The notes under the pieces were generated by a model, which saw only the letters and a program-made list of their open reading frames with translations, was not told where the DNA came from and searched no databases. Shown one piece after another: positions 36,931 to 45,430 of a DNA stretch of 64,000 nucleotides (position 1 is its first letter; every line of letters begins with the position of its first letter). The translations under genes were made by a program, and so were the position numbers. This stretch comes from Xanthomonas hydrangeae (GTDB lineage: Bacteria > Pseudomonadota > Gammaproteobacteria > Xanthomonadales > Xanthomonadaceae), in NCBI GenBank assembly GCA_905142475.1, contig LR990730.1, positions 744,001-808,000 on the forward strand, written 5' to 3'.

Positions 36931-37878
36931 TCATACGTGCAGGCGCTCACGTACCAGGGTGGCAATGCGCTGGGTTTCGCGCAATGGTTCAAGGTGCGGC
37001 TGCGCTGCGAACACAGCGCTTGCCTCGCATAGACGGCCGTGCGCTTGCAGTGCCCGAACATATGTCTCAACCCGCCCTTGTGCCTGATCGGCAAATGCTG
37101 CGGCCACCGGTACGCGCGTGGCGCACGCTTCGGACAGCAGGTTGACCGAGTCGGCGCTGGCCACAATCGCATCGGCCCAGCCCAGCAGGCCGGCGTATGG
37201 ATTTGGCCCATCGCGCGTGTCGCACCACAGCAGGCCTGGCAGATCTGCGCACAGCGTGCGCAGCGTCGCCATTGCCTCCGGCGGAGTGCGTCGCGACGTG
37301 GTCGCCAGCAGGCTGCCGCCGACCGCGTGCAGTTGCTCGTGTAACTGCGCGCACAGCGCCGCCAAGGCCGCGGTCGTCCACGGCACGTGTGCGGTGGGGC
37401 CGCCGATCAGCAGCGCCACGCGCGGGCCGGGCAGGGTGCCGAGCGTGGTGAACGCGGCGCGGCCGGCGGCCAGCCAGGTATCGTCCACCGGGTGCAGGCT
37501 GCCGAGCAATGTGATCACGTTGGCGCCACGCAGCGTGTCGTGCTCGGGCACGATCAGCAGATCCCAATGGCGTGGGTCCAGGCGCGGGTCCAGGATTTGC
37601 ACCGCCCGGCTACCGCGCGCACGCAGCAGGCGCGTGGCCAGCGCGGCCTGGCGTCCGCAGCCGATGGCCAGCGTGGGAGGCTGCTTCAATTGCTGGGCGA
37701 ATGCGTTGCCAAACGCGGCTGGGGCGCCCGGCAACAGGCGCGGCGCGGCCCAGCGCCAGGGCGCGCGGGCCTGCAGATGCAGCGCGGTGATCGGCGCTGG
37801 CTGCAGTGCACGCGCCAGCGCCTCGGCCTGGCGTGCATTGCCGGCGCGGCCATCGCTGACCGCCCAGGTCAGCGCCAT
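36931..37878 (-). CDS. ELM1/GtrOC1-family protein (mitochondrial fission ELM1-like)
   Basis: 315 residues from ATG 37876-37878 (MALTWAVSDGRAGNARQAEALARAL). The order WAVSDGRAGNARQ, RAVQILDPRLDPRHWDLLIVPEHD, VALLIGGPTAHVPW, LLATTSRRTPPEAM, NPYAGLLGWADAIVASADSVNLLSEA matches the ELM1 family, a glycosyltransferase-like fold widespread in proteobacteria. Its bacterial substrate is unknown. The upstream frame continues to 37992 but the family start is here. Confidence 0.85.
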   Translation of the reverse strand: MALTWAVSDGRAGNARQAEALARALQPAPITALHLQARAPWRWAAPRLLPGAPAAFGNAFAQQLKQPPTLAIGCGRQAALATRLLRARGSRAVQILDPRLDPRHWDLLIVPEHDTLRGANVITLLGSLHPVDDTWLAAGRAAFTTLGTLPGPRVALLIGGPTAHVPWTTAALAALCAQLHEQLHAVGGSLLATTSRRTPPEAMATLRTLCADLPGLLWCDTRDGPNPYAGLLGWADAIVASADSVNLLSEACATRVPVAAAFADQAQGRVETYVRALQAHGRLCEASAVFAAQPHLEPLRETQRIATLVRERLHV

Positions 37879-38015
37879 CGTTTCGAATCCGACATAGATT
37901 TGTTTCAGATTGAGCGTGTGTTGCAGCAATCGCGTCACTCTACACTGCGGGTCTTCACGCTGGCGCCAGTGCCACACTCTACGGTCGCCCATTCCTTATG
38001 CCTTCCGGAGTCTCC

Positions 38016-38606
38016 ATGTCCGACCTGCTTGACGCTGCCGCGCTGGACCAGCTGTTTCGCACAGCCCGCACGCAAAACGCCTTTCTCGACAAGCCCGTCA
38101 GCGAAGACCAGCTGCGCCAGCTCTACGATCTGGCGAAGTGGGGCCCGACCGCCGCCAACGGCTCGCCGGCGCGCTTCGTGTTCGTGACCAGCCCGGAAGG
38201 CAAGCAGAAGCTCAAGCCGGCGCTGTCCGACGCCAATGCCGCCAAGACGCTGGGCGCGCCGGTCACGGTGATCGTCGGTTATGACGAGCAATTCCACGAA
38301 AAGCTGCCCTACCTGTTCCCGCATGCCGATGCCAAGAGCTGGTTCGAAGGTTCGCGCGATATGCGCGTCTCCGGTGCGTTCCGTAACAGCTCGCTGCAGG
38401 GCGCCTATCTGATCCTGGCCGCACGTGCGCTGGGCCTGGATGCCGGCCCGATGTCCGGCTTCGACAACGCCAAGGTGGATGCGGCGTTCTTTGCCGGCAC
38501 CCCGATCAAATCCAACTTTCTGGTCAATCTCGGCTACGGTGACCCGGCCGCGCTGTTCCCGCGGCTGCCACGCCTGAGTTTCGACGAAGCCGCACGCATC
38601 GAGTAA
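38016..38606 (+). CDS. rutE: Nitroreductase family protein, RutE/malonic-semialdehyde reductase type
   Basis: 196 residues from ATG 38016 behind GGAG, the same length as E. coli RutE. Features: [44 protein letters not shown] (FMN-binding start), [26 protein letters not shown] and [11 protein letters not shown]. RutE-like flavin enzymes reduce malonic semialdehyde to 3-hydroxypropionate; here no other rut genes are near, so the physiological role may differ. Single gene divergent from the ELM1-like gene. Confidence 0.85.
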   Translation: MSDLLDAAALDQLFRTARTQNAFLDKPVSEDQLRQLYDLAKWGPTAANGSPARFVFVTSPEGKQKLKPALSDANAAKTLGAPVTVIVGYDEQFHEKLPYLFPHADAKSWFEGSRDMRVSGAFRNSSLQGAYLILAARALGLDAGPMSGFDNAKVDAAFFAGTPIKSNFLVNLGYGDPAALFPRLPRLSFDEAARIE

Positions 38607-38836
38607 CGGCGCCGATACACCGGCTGCGCGCACCGTCAGGCGGGCGCAGCCGGCGCTCCGGCAACAGGGTGCCACGTACACTCCGGCTGCGGAGCGCGCC
38701 ACCCGCACCACCTGACGACCGCGCGCTGTGTGCAATTGCGCTCTGGCGCACGGTTCCGCTTTCCTGCAGTCCTCGTCCGTCTGCGTCTGTTCCATCCGCG
38801 TTGATCCAATGCGGCCCCTCATCTCAAGGAGTTTCA

Positions 38837-39568
38837 ATGAAGACCACCCACAAACTGCTGCTGCCGCTCGCCCTGACCCTGGCCATCGCCGCCTGCTCCA
38901 AGCCGGCCGACAACGCCGCCGCGCCGGCCGCTGAAACCCCGGCCGCCACCGCACCGGCCGATGCCGCTGCTACCCCGGCACCCGCTGCCGCCGAGACGGC
39001 CGCCTCGACCGCGCCGGCCGTGACGGTGGCCTCGGGCACCTACACCCTGGACCCGAGCCACACCGACGTGCTGGCGCAGTGGAGCCACTTCGGCTTCTCC
39101 AACCCCACCGCGCATTTCGGCAATGTCGACGGCACCCTGGTGTACGACGCGGCCGACGTGACCAAGTCCACCGTGCAGGTCACCCTGCCGCTGTCCGGCT
39201 TGAACAGCTTCACCGCCAAGTTCGACGAACACCTCAAGAGCGGTGACTTCTTCGACGCGGCCAGGTTCCCGACCGCCACCTTCAAGAGCACCAAGGTCGA
39301 AGCGGCCGGCCCCAACAAGCTGACCGTCACCGGCGATCTGACCATCAAGGATCAGACCAAGCCGGTCGTGCTGGACGTCACCCTCAACGGTGCCGGCGAG
39401 CATCCGATGAAGAAGGTGCCGGCGGCCGGTTTCGACGCCACCACCACCATCAAGCGCACCGACTTCGGCGTGGGCCAGTACGCCCCGAACGTCAGCGACG
39501 AAGTGAAGATCCGCATCACCACCGAAGCGCTGCAGGCCAAGGCCGGTGACGCTGCTGCCGCGAAGTAA
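38837..39568 (+). CDS. YceI-family lipoprotein
   Basis: 243 residues from ATG 38837 (AAGGAG at 38826). Signal sequence with lipobox LAIAACS, so a lipid-anchored envelope protein. An Ala/Pro/Thr linker (residues ~20-60) leads to the YceI domain, a lipocalin-like barrel: YTLDPSHTDVLAQWSHFGFSNPTAHFG, KFDEHLKSGDFFDAARFPTATFKS, DFGVGQY. YceI proteins bind long polyisoprenoid or other amphiphiles. Single gene ending in a terminator. Confidence 0.92.
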   Translation: MKTTHKLLLPLALTLAIAACSKPADNAAAPAAETPAATAPADAAATPAPAAAETAASTAPAVTVASGTYTLDPSHTDVLAQWSHFGFSNPTAHFGNVDGTLVYDAADVTKSTVQVTLPLSGLNSFTAKFDEHLKSGDFFDAARFPTATFKSTKVEAAGPNKLTVTGDLTIKDQTKPVVLDVTLNGAGEHPMKKVPAAGFDATTTIKRTDFGVGQYAPNVSDEVKIRITTEALQAKAGDAAAAK

Positions 39569-39624
39569 TTCGCTGCGCAGGTGATGCATCGGTGCGCGTG
39601 ATCGCACTGATGCATTGAATGCAG

Positions 39625-39649
39625 AAGCCCGCCGATTGGCGGGCTTTTG
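39625..39649 (+). terminator. Terminator after the YceI gene
   Basis: AAGCCCGCC (39625-39633), loop GATT, GGCGGGCTT (39638-39646), followed by TT. Confidence 0.85.
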
Positions 39650-39742
39650 TTTGGGCGCGTGTAGTTGCGTACAGGTAACGGTCAACTCCAAAACGTACGC
39701 GCGTGACGCAAGCGGCGAGAGGTCTATGCGCCGGTCGACGAT

Positions 39743-40333
39743 TCACTCGGCAAGCGCTTGCGTCAGCGCCTTGCCCGCCAGCTGTGCAGTGGATAACAGA
39801 CGCTCCAGGCTGTACCCGTGGCGGGCGCTGGCCGAGAGCCCGGCCATGGTTGTGGCGACGAAATCCGTCAGCCGGTCCGCTTCCTGCGGGTATTGCGCGG
39901 CGATGCGGTGGCGGATCACCGCTTGTGCAGCCACATGAAACCCGCTGGCCGCCTCGCGCGCGTCCGGGTCGTTGCAGCGTGTGCCTTCGATCACCAGACA
40001 GCCCGGCGCAGCGGCGTCGGCCGCGTAGTTGCGAGCGGCCTGCTCCAGCACCTGCGCAAGCGACTCAGCCAATGGCCGCTCGGCACCCAGGATCTGCTGC
40101 AGCGGGATCGCGCCGGTGTCGGCGTATCGATCCAGCACGCGTGCGTACAGGCCGGCCTTGCTGCCAAAGGCCGCATAGAAGCTGGGCGGGTTGATCCCCA
40201 GCGCCTTGGTCAGGTCGGCAACGCTGACCGCGTCGTAGCCGCGCGCGTGGAAGAGCTGTTGTGCATCGACGACTGCCGCCTCCGGGTCGAACCCGCGCGG
40301 CCGACCACGGGCGCGGGAAGTATTTGTAGTCAT
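39743..40333 (-). CDS. bdcR: TetR-family repressor of bdcA (BdcR-like)
   Basis: 196 residues. N-terminal TetR helix-turn-helix (FDPEAAVVDAQQLFHARGYDAVSVADLTKALGINPPSFYAAFGSKAGLYARVLDRY), then a helical ligand-binding domain with Cys residues (GCLVIEGTRCND). It is divergent from bdcA, with a palindrome between them, the same arrangement as bdcR-bdcA in E. coli. It most likely represses bdcA and itself. Confidence 0.85.
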   Translation of the reverse strand: MTTNTSRARGRPRGFDPEAAVVDAQQLFHARGYDAVSVADLTKALGINPPSFYAAFGSKAGLYARVLDRYADTGAIPLQQILGAERPLAESLAQVLEQAARNYAADAAAPGCLVIEGTRCNDPDAREAASGFHVAAQAVIRHRIAAQYPQEADRLTDFVATTMAGLSASARHGYSLERLLSTAQLAGKALTQALAE

Positions 40334-40365
40334 CGTTACAAAATCCTTGACAGCGACCAGGATTG

Positions 40366-40389
40366 ATTATGTATTATCCACTACATTAT
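40366..40389. promoter_or_regulatory. Palindromic operator between bdcR and bdcA
   Basis: ATTATGTA (40366-40373), 8 bases, TACATTAT (40382-40389): one mismatch between arms. It overlaps the expected -10 of bdcA; TTGACA at about 40347-40352 could be the -35. A likely binding site for the TetR protein. Confidence 0.65.
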
Positions 40390-40405
40390 TGAGAAGGGAT
40401 GAGCC

Positions 40406-41119
40406 ATGTCAGCGTTCAAGAACGCGTCGGTGTTGGTGCTCGGCGGTAGCCGGGGAATTGGTGCGGCCATCGTGCGGCGCTTTGCGGCAGATGGCGCGCA
40501 GGTCGCGTTTACCTACGCCGGCTCGCCCGACGCGGCGCAGCGCCTGGCCAGCGAAACCGGCAGCACGGCGTTTTTGACCGACAGTGCCGATCGCGATGCA
40601 GTGATCGCCCGGGTCCGCGAGAGCGGTCCACTGGACGTGCTGGTGGTGAATTCCGGTATCGCCATCTTTGGCGATGCGCTGGAGCAGGACCCGGACGCGA
40701 TCGATCGCCTGTTCCGCATCAATGTGCACGCGCCGTATCACGCCGCGGTCGAGGCGGCACGGCAGATGCCGCAGGGCGGGCGGATCATCGTGATCGGTTC
40801 GGTCAACGGCGATCGCATGCCGCTGCCCGGCATGGCCTCCTATGCGCTGAGCAAATCCGCATTGCAGGGGAGGGCACGCGGGCTGGCGCGCGACTTCGGC
40901 CCGCGTGGCATCACCATCAACATCGTGCAGCCGGGCCCCATCGATACCGACGCCAATCCGGAGAGCGGGCCGATGAAGGACCTGATGCACAGCTTCATGA
41001 CCATCAAACGTCACGGCCGTGCTGACGAAGTGGCCGGCATGGTGGCCTGGCTGGCAGGGCCGGAAGCCAGTTTCGTCACCGGCGCGATGCATACGATCGA
41101 TGGTGGTTTCGGGGCCTGA
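40406..41119 (+). CDS. bdcA: Short-chain dehydrogenase BdcA (c-di-GMP-binding biofilm dispersal mediator)
   Basis: 237 residues, very close to E. coli BdcA along its length as I recall it: VLVLGGSRGIGAAIVRRFAADGA (NADP site), TDSADRDAVIARVR, HAPYHAAVEAARQMP, VIGSVNGDRMPLPGMASYALSKSALQG (catalytic Ser and Tyr-x3-Lys), ARDFGPRGITINIVQPGPIDTDANP, EASFVTGAMHTIDGGFGA. In E. coli it lowers free c-di-GMP and promotes biofilm dispersal; the SDR active site suggests also an oxidoreductase activity. Divergent from its TetR regulator. Confidence 0.9.
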   Translation: MSAFKNASVLVLGGSRGIGAAIVRRFAADGAQVAFTYAGSPDAAQRLASETGSTAFLTDSADRDAVIARVRESGPLDVLVVNSGIAIFGDALEQDPDAIDRLFRINVHAPYHAAVEAARQMPQGGRIIVIGSVNGDRMPLPGMASYALSKSALQGRARGLARDFGPRGITINIVQPGPIDTDANPESGPMKDLMHSFMTIKRHGRADEVAGMVAWLAGPEASFVTGAMHTIDGGFGA

Positions 41120-41324
41120 CTTGATCGTTCTGGAAGGGGCGTGAGAGGACAATGGATGCCGCGACTTGAGCCGTACTGTTCGAGTGGGAATTTCCCATTT
41201 CGATACCGATTACGTCTGTCTGACGGCGCGTATCCGCCGTTGGTCGTGCCTGGCGAGATGACGTGTTTCCAAAGCCATTGAAGGCCTGCGTCTAGTGCGA
41301 TCGCTGAACTCGGCAGGCCGGGGC

Positions 41325-42113
41325 TCATTCCGCAGCCGGATTCGCTTTCCAATACCCCTTGGCGCGCACCGAGTCCTTGTCCACGCCATGGTGTTCTTCG
41401 AGAAACTTGCGCATCGCACGGGCGCGCATGGATTCGGTACCGATCCAGTAGAACGTGTCGCCGTCGTGCGGCTCGTAATCGCGCAGGCTGTCTTCCAGCA
41501 AGGTGCTGCTGGCCGCATCGAAGCCGTTGCGTTCCAGCCAGTACACGTCCACGTCGGCGGCGCTGAGCAACTCCTGGCGTTCTGCGGCATCGGCGATTTC
41601 GATAAAGACCTCGGCATGCATGTCGGCAGGCATGGCTTCCAGCCAGCGGCCGATCGCCGGCAGTGCGGTTTCGTCGCCGATCAGCACGTAGTGATCGTAG
41701 TCGTCGGCTACCAGAAACGAGCCGCGCGGGCCGCCGATCTTCAGCGTGTCGCCGGGCTGTGCGTGCGCTGCCCAGCTGGTGGCCACGCCGTCGCCGTGCA
41801 GCACGAAATCGATGCTCAGCTCGCCGCTTTGCGGGTCGAATGCGCGCGGCGTGTAATCACGACCGGGCGAGGGCAGGGTGCCTTCGTCATAGCGCGGGCC
41901 TTCCGGCGTCATCGTCGGCAGCACGAAGGCGCCATCGGCATTGGGAAAGAACAGCTTGACGTGATCGTCCGGTGCGTCGCTTTGAAAGCCGGCCAGTTCG
42001 TTGCCGCCAAACACGATGCGGCGCATCTGCGGGGTGATCGATTCGCAGCGCAGCACCTGCACGGAGCGCAGGCGCGGGTCGCGGCGGATTTGGGTGTTGG
42101 TGTGGGTTGCCAT
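41325..42113 (-). CDS. nfeF: Siderophore-interacting protein / ferric-chelate reductase (NfeF/YqjH-like)
   Basis: 262 residues from ATG 42111-42113 (MATHTNTQIRRDPRLRSVQVLRCESITPQMRRIVFGG). FAD-binding part: GRDYTPRAFDPQSGELSIDFVLHGDGVATSWAAHAQPGDTLKIGGPRGSF; C-terminal NAD(P)-binding SIP domain: YVLIGDETALPAIGRWLE and YWIGTESMRARAMRKFL. It reduces ferric siderophores to release iron in the cytoplasm. It lies downstream of a PadR regulator on the same strand, as the nfeR/nfeF partners of E. coli, though those are divergent. The upstream extension of the frame runs through a repeat and is not coding. Confidence 0.88.
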   Translation of the reverse strand: MATHTNTQIRRDPRLRSVQVLRCESITPQMRRIVFGGNELAGFQSDAPDDHVKLFFPNADGAFVLPTMTPEGPRYDEGTLPSPGRDYTPRAFDPQSGELSIDFVLHGDGVATSWAAHAQPGDTLKIGGPRGSFLVADDYDHYVLIGDETALPAIGRWLEAMPADMHAEVFIEIADAAERQELLSAADVDVYWLERNGFDAASSTLLEDSLRDYEPHDGDTFYWIGTESMRARAMRKFLEEHHGVDKDSVRAKGYWKANPAAE

Positions 42114-42235
42114 GGGGGAATTGTTCCTGGATTGCCGGGGGTATGCGCGATGGGAAGAAGTGGGGGAGTAACTGGTAAAACTGATGGCGCAACAAACAAT
42201 CAAATAAACCAGCTCGGAGCAGCTGCTGTTAGCTA

Positions 42236-42285
42236 TCCCTTCTCCCATCGGGAGAAAGTGCCCGTAGGAGCGGATGAGGGGACGG
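42236..42285. repeat. REP-like palindrome between the PadR gene and the siderophore-interacting gene
   Basis: CCCTTCTCCCATCGGGAGAA is followed by AGTGCCCGTAGGAGCGGATGAGGGGACGGG. It is the same family as the elements at 15183, 51900, 59449 and 59530. Confidence 0.75.
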
Positions 42286-42326
42286 GCGAAGCCTCGCGCA
42301 GTTGCAATGACACGTGGCACACGCAC

Positions 42327-42869
42327 TCAGCCGTCGTCGCGCTCCATGCCGTCAGCGGCGGCGTTGAGTAGCGCAGCGATGCGTGCGGTTTCTGCTTCGG
42401 TCCACTGCCCGTGCCGCGCAAACAGGCCGTGTTTGATGCGATGAATTGCCTCGCGGATCGGTGCCGGTGTCTGTGCCTTGATCAACTCGCGTGCGCGGCG
42501 ATGTGTGCGTGCCAGCGCCGCGTCGAGTGCGTCGCGCTGCTGTGCCACGTGCGTGCGGCCGGCCTCGGTGACCTGATAGCGCTTGCGGCCGTCATCCTGA
42601 GCGGTCTGCACCCAGCCGCCGGTTTCAAGCTGGGCCAGTGCCGGGTAGATCGCGCCGGCACTCGGGGTGTACAGCCCTTTGAACAATGCGGCGATCTGCC
42701 GCATCAGCTCGTACCCATGCCGCGGCTGTTGCTCGATCAATGCCAGCAACAACAAACGCAGATCGCCATGCCCCAACGGCCGCGAGCGTCCGCCTGTGCC
42801 GCGCTCGGGTGTTGGGTCGGAGGCCGGATCGGCGTCTGCGGAGACATCAGGTGGAGGACGCATGTTCAT
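42327..42869 (-). CDS. nfeR: PadR-family metal-responsive regulator (NfeR/YqjI-like)
   Basis: 180 residues from ATG 42867-42869. The winged helix (GHGDLRLLLLALIEQQPRHGYELMRQIAALFKGLYTPSAGAIYPALAQLETGGWVQTAQDDGRKRYQVTEAGR) is typical of PadR proteins and close to E. coli YqjI. The N-terminal His-rich metal region of E. coli YqjI is absent here; instead residues 1-40 are Pro/Asp-rich. Twin TCGATATATCGA palindromes overlap its start, so autoregulation and control of nfeF are likely. Confidence 0.85.
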   Translation of the reverse strand: MNMRPPPDVSADADPASDPTPERGTGGRSRPLGHGDLRLLLLALIEQQPRHGYELMRQIAALFKGLYTPSAGAIYPALAQLETGGWVQTAQDDGRKRYQVTEAGRTHVAQQRDALDAALARTHRRARELIKAQTPAPIREAIHRIKHGLFARHGQWTEAETARIAALLNAAADGMERDDG

Positions 42870-42907
42870 TCGATATATCGAATCCTGGCGAAACGATATA
42901 TCGAATT
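42868..42907. promoter_or_regulatory. Twin TCGATATATCGA operators at the PadR gene
   Basis: ATTCGATATATCGAAT (42868-42883, a perfect 16-base palindrome) and a second CGATATATCG core (42894-42903). The centres are 23 bases apart, about two helical turns. The first covers the first bases of the PadR coding sequence. Confidence 0.8.
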
Positions 42908-43107
42908 TGTGCTGCTCGCAAGCCGGCGCACGCGAGATTGCAGGGGACGTGCACCCTCGTCGCAATGGGTCTAGCCCGGCGAGCCCGGCACCACGCCGGC
43001 GATCACAATGGCCACGCTGGCCGACCAATGCCAGTCGCCCAACGCCGACCGACACGATCCAGCGGCCAAATCCATGCTGCACCGCGACTAGACAAGGGCG
43101 AATCCAA

Positions 43108-43124
43108 TAATTACGATGTAATTA
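43108..43124 (+). promoter_or_regulatory. Palindrome in the mdc promoter, candidate GntR operator
   Basis: TAATTACGATGTAATTA: 7-base arms, 3-base spacer, perfect. It lies 37 bases before mdcA. A likely target of the FCD-type GntR regulator encoded at the end of the operon, but this is inferred. Confidence 0.5.
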
Positions 43125-43161
43125 CTCCGACATTACGGGCCTGGCCCGATGAGGCAGCCGC

Positions 43162-44808
43162 ATGAGTCGACAGTGGGACGCCCAGGCCGGGAGCCGGCGC
43201 CAGCGCTTGCAGCGCGCCGCCCCGCTTGCGCCGCAAGGGCGTGTGGTGGCGGCCAGCGATGTGGTGGCGCTGCTGGAAGCGGTGATCGAGCCGGGCGACC
43301 GCGTCTGTCTGGAAGGCAACAACCAGAAGCAGGCGGATTTTCTGGCGCGCTGTCTTACCGAAGTGGACCCCGCGCGCGTGCACGACCTGCACATGGTGCA
43401 ATCGGTGTTGTCGCTGCCCGCGCATCTGGACGTGTTCGAGCGCGGCATCGCCAAGCGGCTGGATTTCTCGTTCTCCGGGCCGCAGGCCGCGCGCCTGGCC
43501 GGGCTGGTCGGCGAAGGCCGCATCGAGATCGGCGCCATCCACACCTATCTGGAACTGTTTGGCCGCTACTTCATCGACCTGACCCCGCGCATCGCGCTGG
43601 TCACCGCGCAGGCCGCCGACCGCCACGGCAATCTCTACACCGGCCCGAATACCGAAGACACCCCGGTGATCGTGGAAGCCACTGCATTCAAGAGCGGCAT
43701 CGTGATTGCGCAGGTCAACGAGATCGTCGACACGCTGCCGCGCGTGGATATTCCCGCCGATTGGGTGGACTTCGTCACGCAGGCGCCCAAGCCCAACCAT
43801 ATCGAACCGCTGTTCACCCGCGATCCGGCACAGATCTCCGAGATCCAGGTGTTGATGGCGATGATGGCGATCAAGGGCATCTACGCCGAATACGGTGTCA
43901 ACCGGCTCAACCATGGCATCGGCTTCGATACCGCCGCGATCGAATTGCTGTTGCCCACCTACGCCGAATCGCTGGGGCTGAAGGGCAAGATCTGCCGGCA
44001 TTGGGCGCTCAATCCGCATCCGGCGCTGATTCCGGCAATCGAATCGGGCTTCGTCGAATCGGTGCATTCGTTCGGCTCGGAACTGGGCATGGAGCAGTAC
44101 ATCGCCGCGCGCCCGGATATCTTCTTTACCGGTGCCGACGGCAGCATGCGCTCCAACCGCGCGCTGTCGCAGACCGCCGGGTTGTACGCCTGCGACATGT
44201 TCATCGGCTCCACCCTGCAGATCGATCTGCAGGGCAATAGCTCCACCGCCACGCGCGATCGCATCGCCGGGTTCGGCGGCGCGCCCAATATGGGCTCGGA
44301 TGCGCGCGGCCGCCGCCATGCCAGCGATGCCTGGCTCAAAGCCGGGCGCGAAGCCGCACGACCGGGCGAGATGCCGCGCGGACGCAAGCTGGTGGTGCAG
44401 ATGTTGGAAACCTTCCGCGAGCACATGGCGCCGGCCTTCGTCGACAGGCTCGATGCCTGGGAACTGGCCGAGCGCGCCAACATGCCGCTGCCGCCGGTGA
44501 TGATCTACGGCGACGACGTCAGCCACGTGCTGACCGAAGAAGGCATCGCCAACCTGCTGTTGTGCCGCACGCCGGAAGAGCGCGAGCAGGCGATTCGCGG
44601 CGTGTCCGGTTACACCGCCGTCGGTCTGGGCCGCGACAAGCGCGCGGTCGAAAACCTGCGCGATCGCGGCGTCATCAAGCGGCCGGACGACCTGGGGATT
44701 CGCCCACGCGATGCCACGCGCGACCTGCTCGCCGCGCGCACGGTCAAGGATCTGGTGCGCTGGTCCGGTGGGTTGTACGACCCGCCGAAACGTTTTCGCA
44801 ATTGGTAG
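43162..44808 (+). CDS. mdcA: Malonate decarboxylase alpha subunit (acetyl-S-ACP:malonate ACP transferase)
   Basis: 548 residues, the usual MdcA length. It moves the ACP prosthetic thiol from acetyl to malonyl. Conserved stretches: GDRVCLEGNNQKQADFLARCL, DLHMVQSVLSLPAHLDVFERGIAKRLDFSFSGPQ, RIALVTAQAADRHGNLYTGPNTEDTPVIVEATAF, GLKGKICRHWALNPHPALIPAIESGFVESVHSFG, and GYTAVGLGRDKRAVENLRDRGVIKRP. First gene of the mdc operon, 10 bases before mdcC. Confidence 0.96.
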   Translation: MSRQWDAQAGSRRQRLQRAAPLAPQGRVVAASDVVALLEAVIEPGDRVCLEGNNQKQADFLARCLTEVDPARVHDLHMVQSVLSLPAHLDVFERGIAKRLDFSFSGPQAARLAGLVGEGRIEIGAIHTYLELFGRYFIDLTPRIALVTAQAADRHGNLYTGPNTEDTPVIVEATAFKSGIVIAQVNEIVDTLPRVDIPADWVDFVTQAPKPNHIEPLFTRDPAQISEIQVLMAMMAIKGIYAEYGVNRLNHGIGFDTAAIELLLPTYAESLGLKGKICRHWALNPHPALIPAIESGFVESVHSFGSELGMEQYIAARPDIFFTGADGSMRSNRALSQTAGLYACDMFIGSTLQIDLQGNSSTATRDRIAGFGGAPNMGSDARGRRHASDAWLKAGREAARPGEMPRGRKLVVQMLETFREHMAPAFVDRLDAWELAERANMPLPPVMIYGDDVSHVLTEEGIANLLLCRTPEEREQAIRGVSGYTAVGLGRDKRAVENLRDRGVIKRPDDLGIRPRDATRDLLAARTVKDLVRWSGGLYDPPKRFRNW

Positions 44809-44817
44809 GGGCACGGC

Positions 44818-45135
44818 ATGGAAACCCTGCGGTATCGCTTCGATGGCCAGCACGGCGCACGCGCCGGGCTGGAACATGCGCTGGTCGGCGTGGTCGCCTC
44901 CGGCAACCTGGAAGTGCTGGTCGAGCGCGTGCCGCTCGATGGTGCGATGGAGATCGAGATCCTCACCGCCGCGCGCGGATTCGGCGCGATCTGGCAGGCC
45001 GTGCTGGACGATTTTGCCGCGCGCCACCCGTTGCGCGATGTGCGCATCAGCATCAACGATGTCGGCGCCACGCCGGCGGTGGTGAGCCTGCGCCTGGAGC
45101 AGGCGATGGATGTCTTGCAGGGAGCCGGCGCATGA
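44818..45135 (+). CDS. mdcC: Malonate decarboxylase acyl carrier protein (delta subunit)
   Basis: 105 residues. Motif VGVVASGNLEVLVE places the prosthetic-group serine at about Ser28, to which the phosphoribosyl-dephospho-CoA is attached by MdcG. C-terminal SINDVGATPAVVSLRLEQAMD is typical. Between it and mdcD are 268 bases of repeats, unlike the tight spacing of the rest of the operon. Confidence 0.95.
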   Translation: METLRYRFDGQHGARAGLEHALVGVVASGNLEVLVERVPLDGAMEIEILTAARGFGAIWQAVLDDFAARHPLRDVRISINDVGATPAVVSLRLEQAMDVLQGAGA

Positions 45136-45164
45136 GCCGCCGCCATCCAGCACGCCCCTGCCAC

Positions 45165-45430
45165 CTCGTAGGAGCGCACCCGGGCGCGACGGGCCTTCCC
45201 GGTAACGCCGGTCGCGCCCAGGTGCGCTCCTACGCAAGCCATCCGGAGCCACGTATGAGCAGCAGCATCCCCATGGCCGAGCGCGACGACGGGCCGGCAC
45301 ACCCCAGTGCCCTCGTAGGAGCGCACCCGGGCGCGACGAGCCTTCCCGGTAACGCCCCGGTCGCGCCCGGGGGCGCTCCTACGCAAGCTATCGGGAGGCA
45401 CGCATGAGCACCGTCCCCATGGCCGAGCGC
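45165..45430. repeat. Tandem duplication: GTAGGAGCGC palindrome plus copied mdcD start
   Basis: Unit 1 (45165-45284) and unit 2 (45312-45430) have the same parts in order: TCGTAGGAGCGCACCCGGGC palindrome with its inverse CGCTCCTACG, a CGGAG/GGGAGG ribosome site, an ATG, and codons for MS..(V/I)PMAER. In unit 2 this is the real start of mdcD; in unit 1 (ATG 45255) it is a decayed copy leading a 50-codon frame that ends by overlapping mdcD as ATGA. The copies are offset by about 147-149 bases. Confidence 0.85.

Noticed and set aside
45255..45407. 50-codon ORF between mdcC and mdcD as an independent gene
   Set aside because: It is made of a copied mdcD start followed by palindromic repeat sequence, so it is listed as part of the duplication instead.
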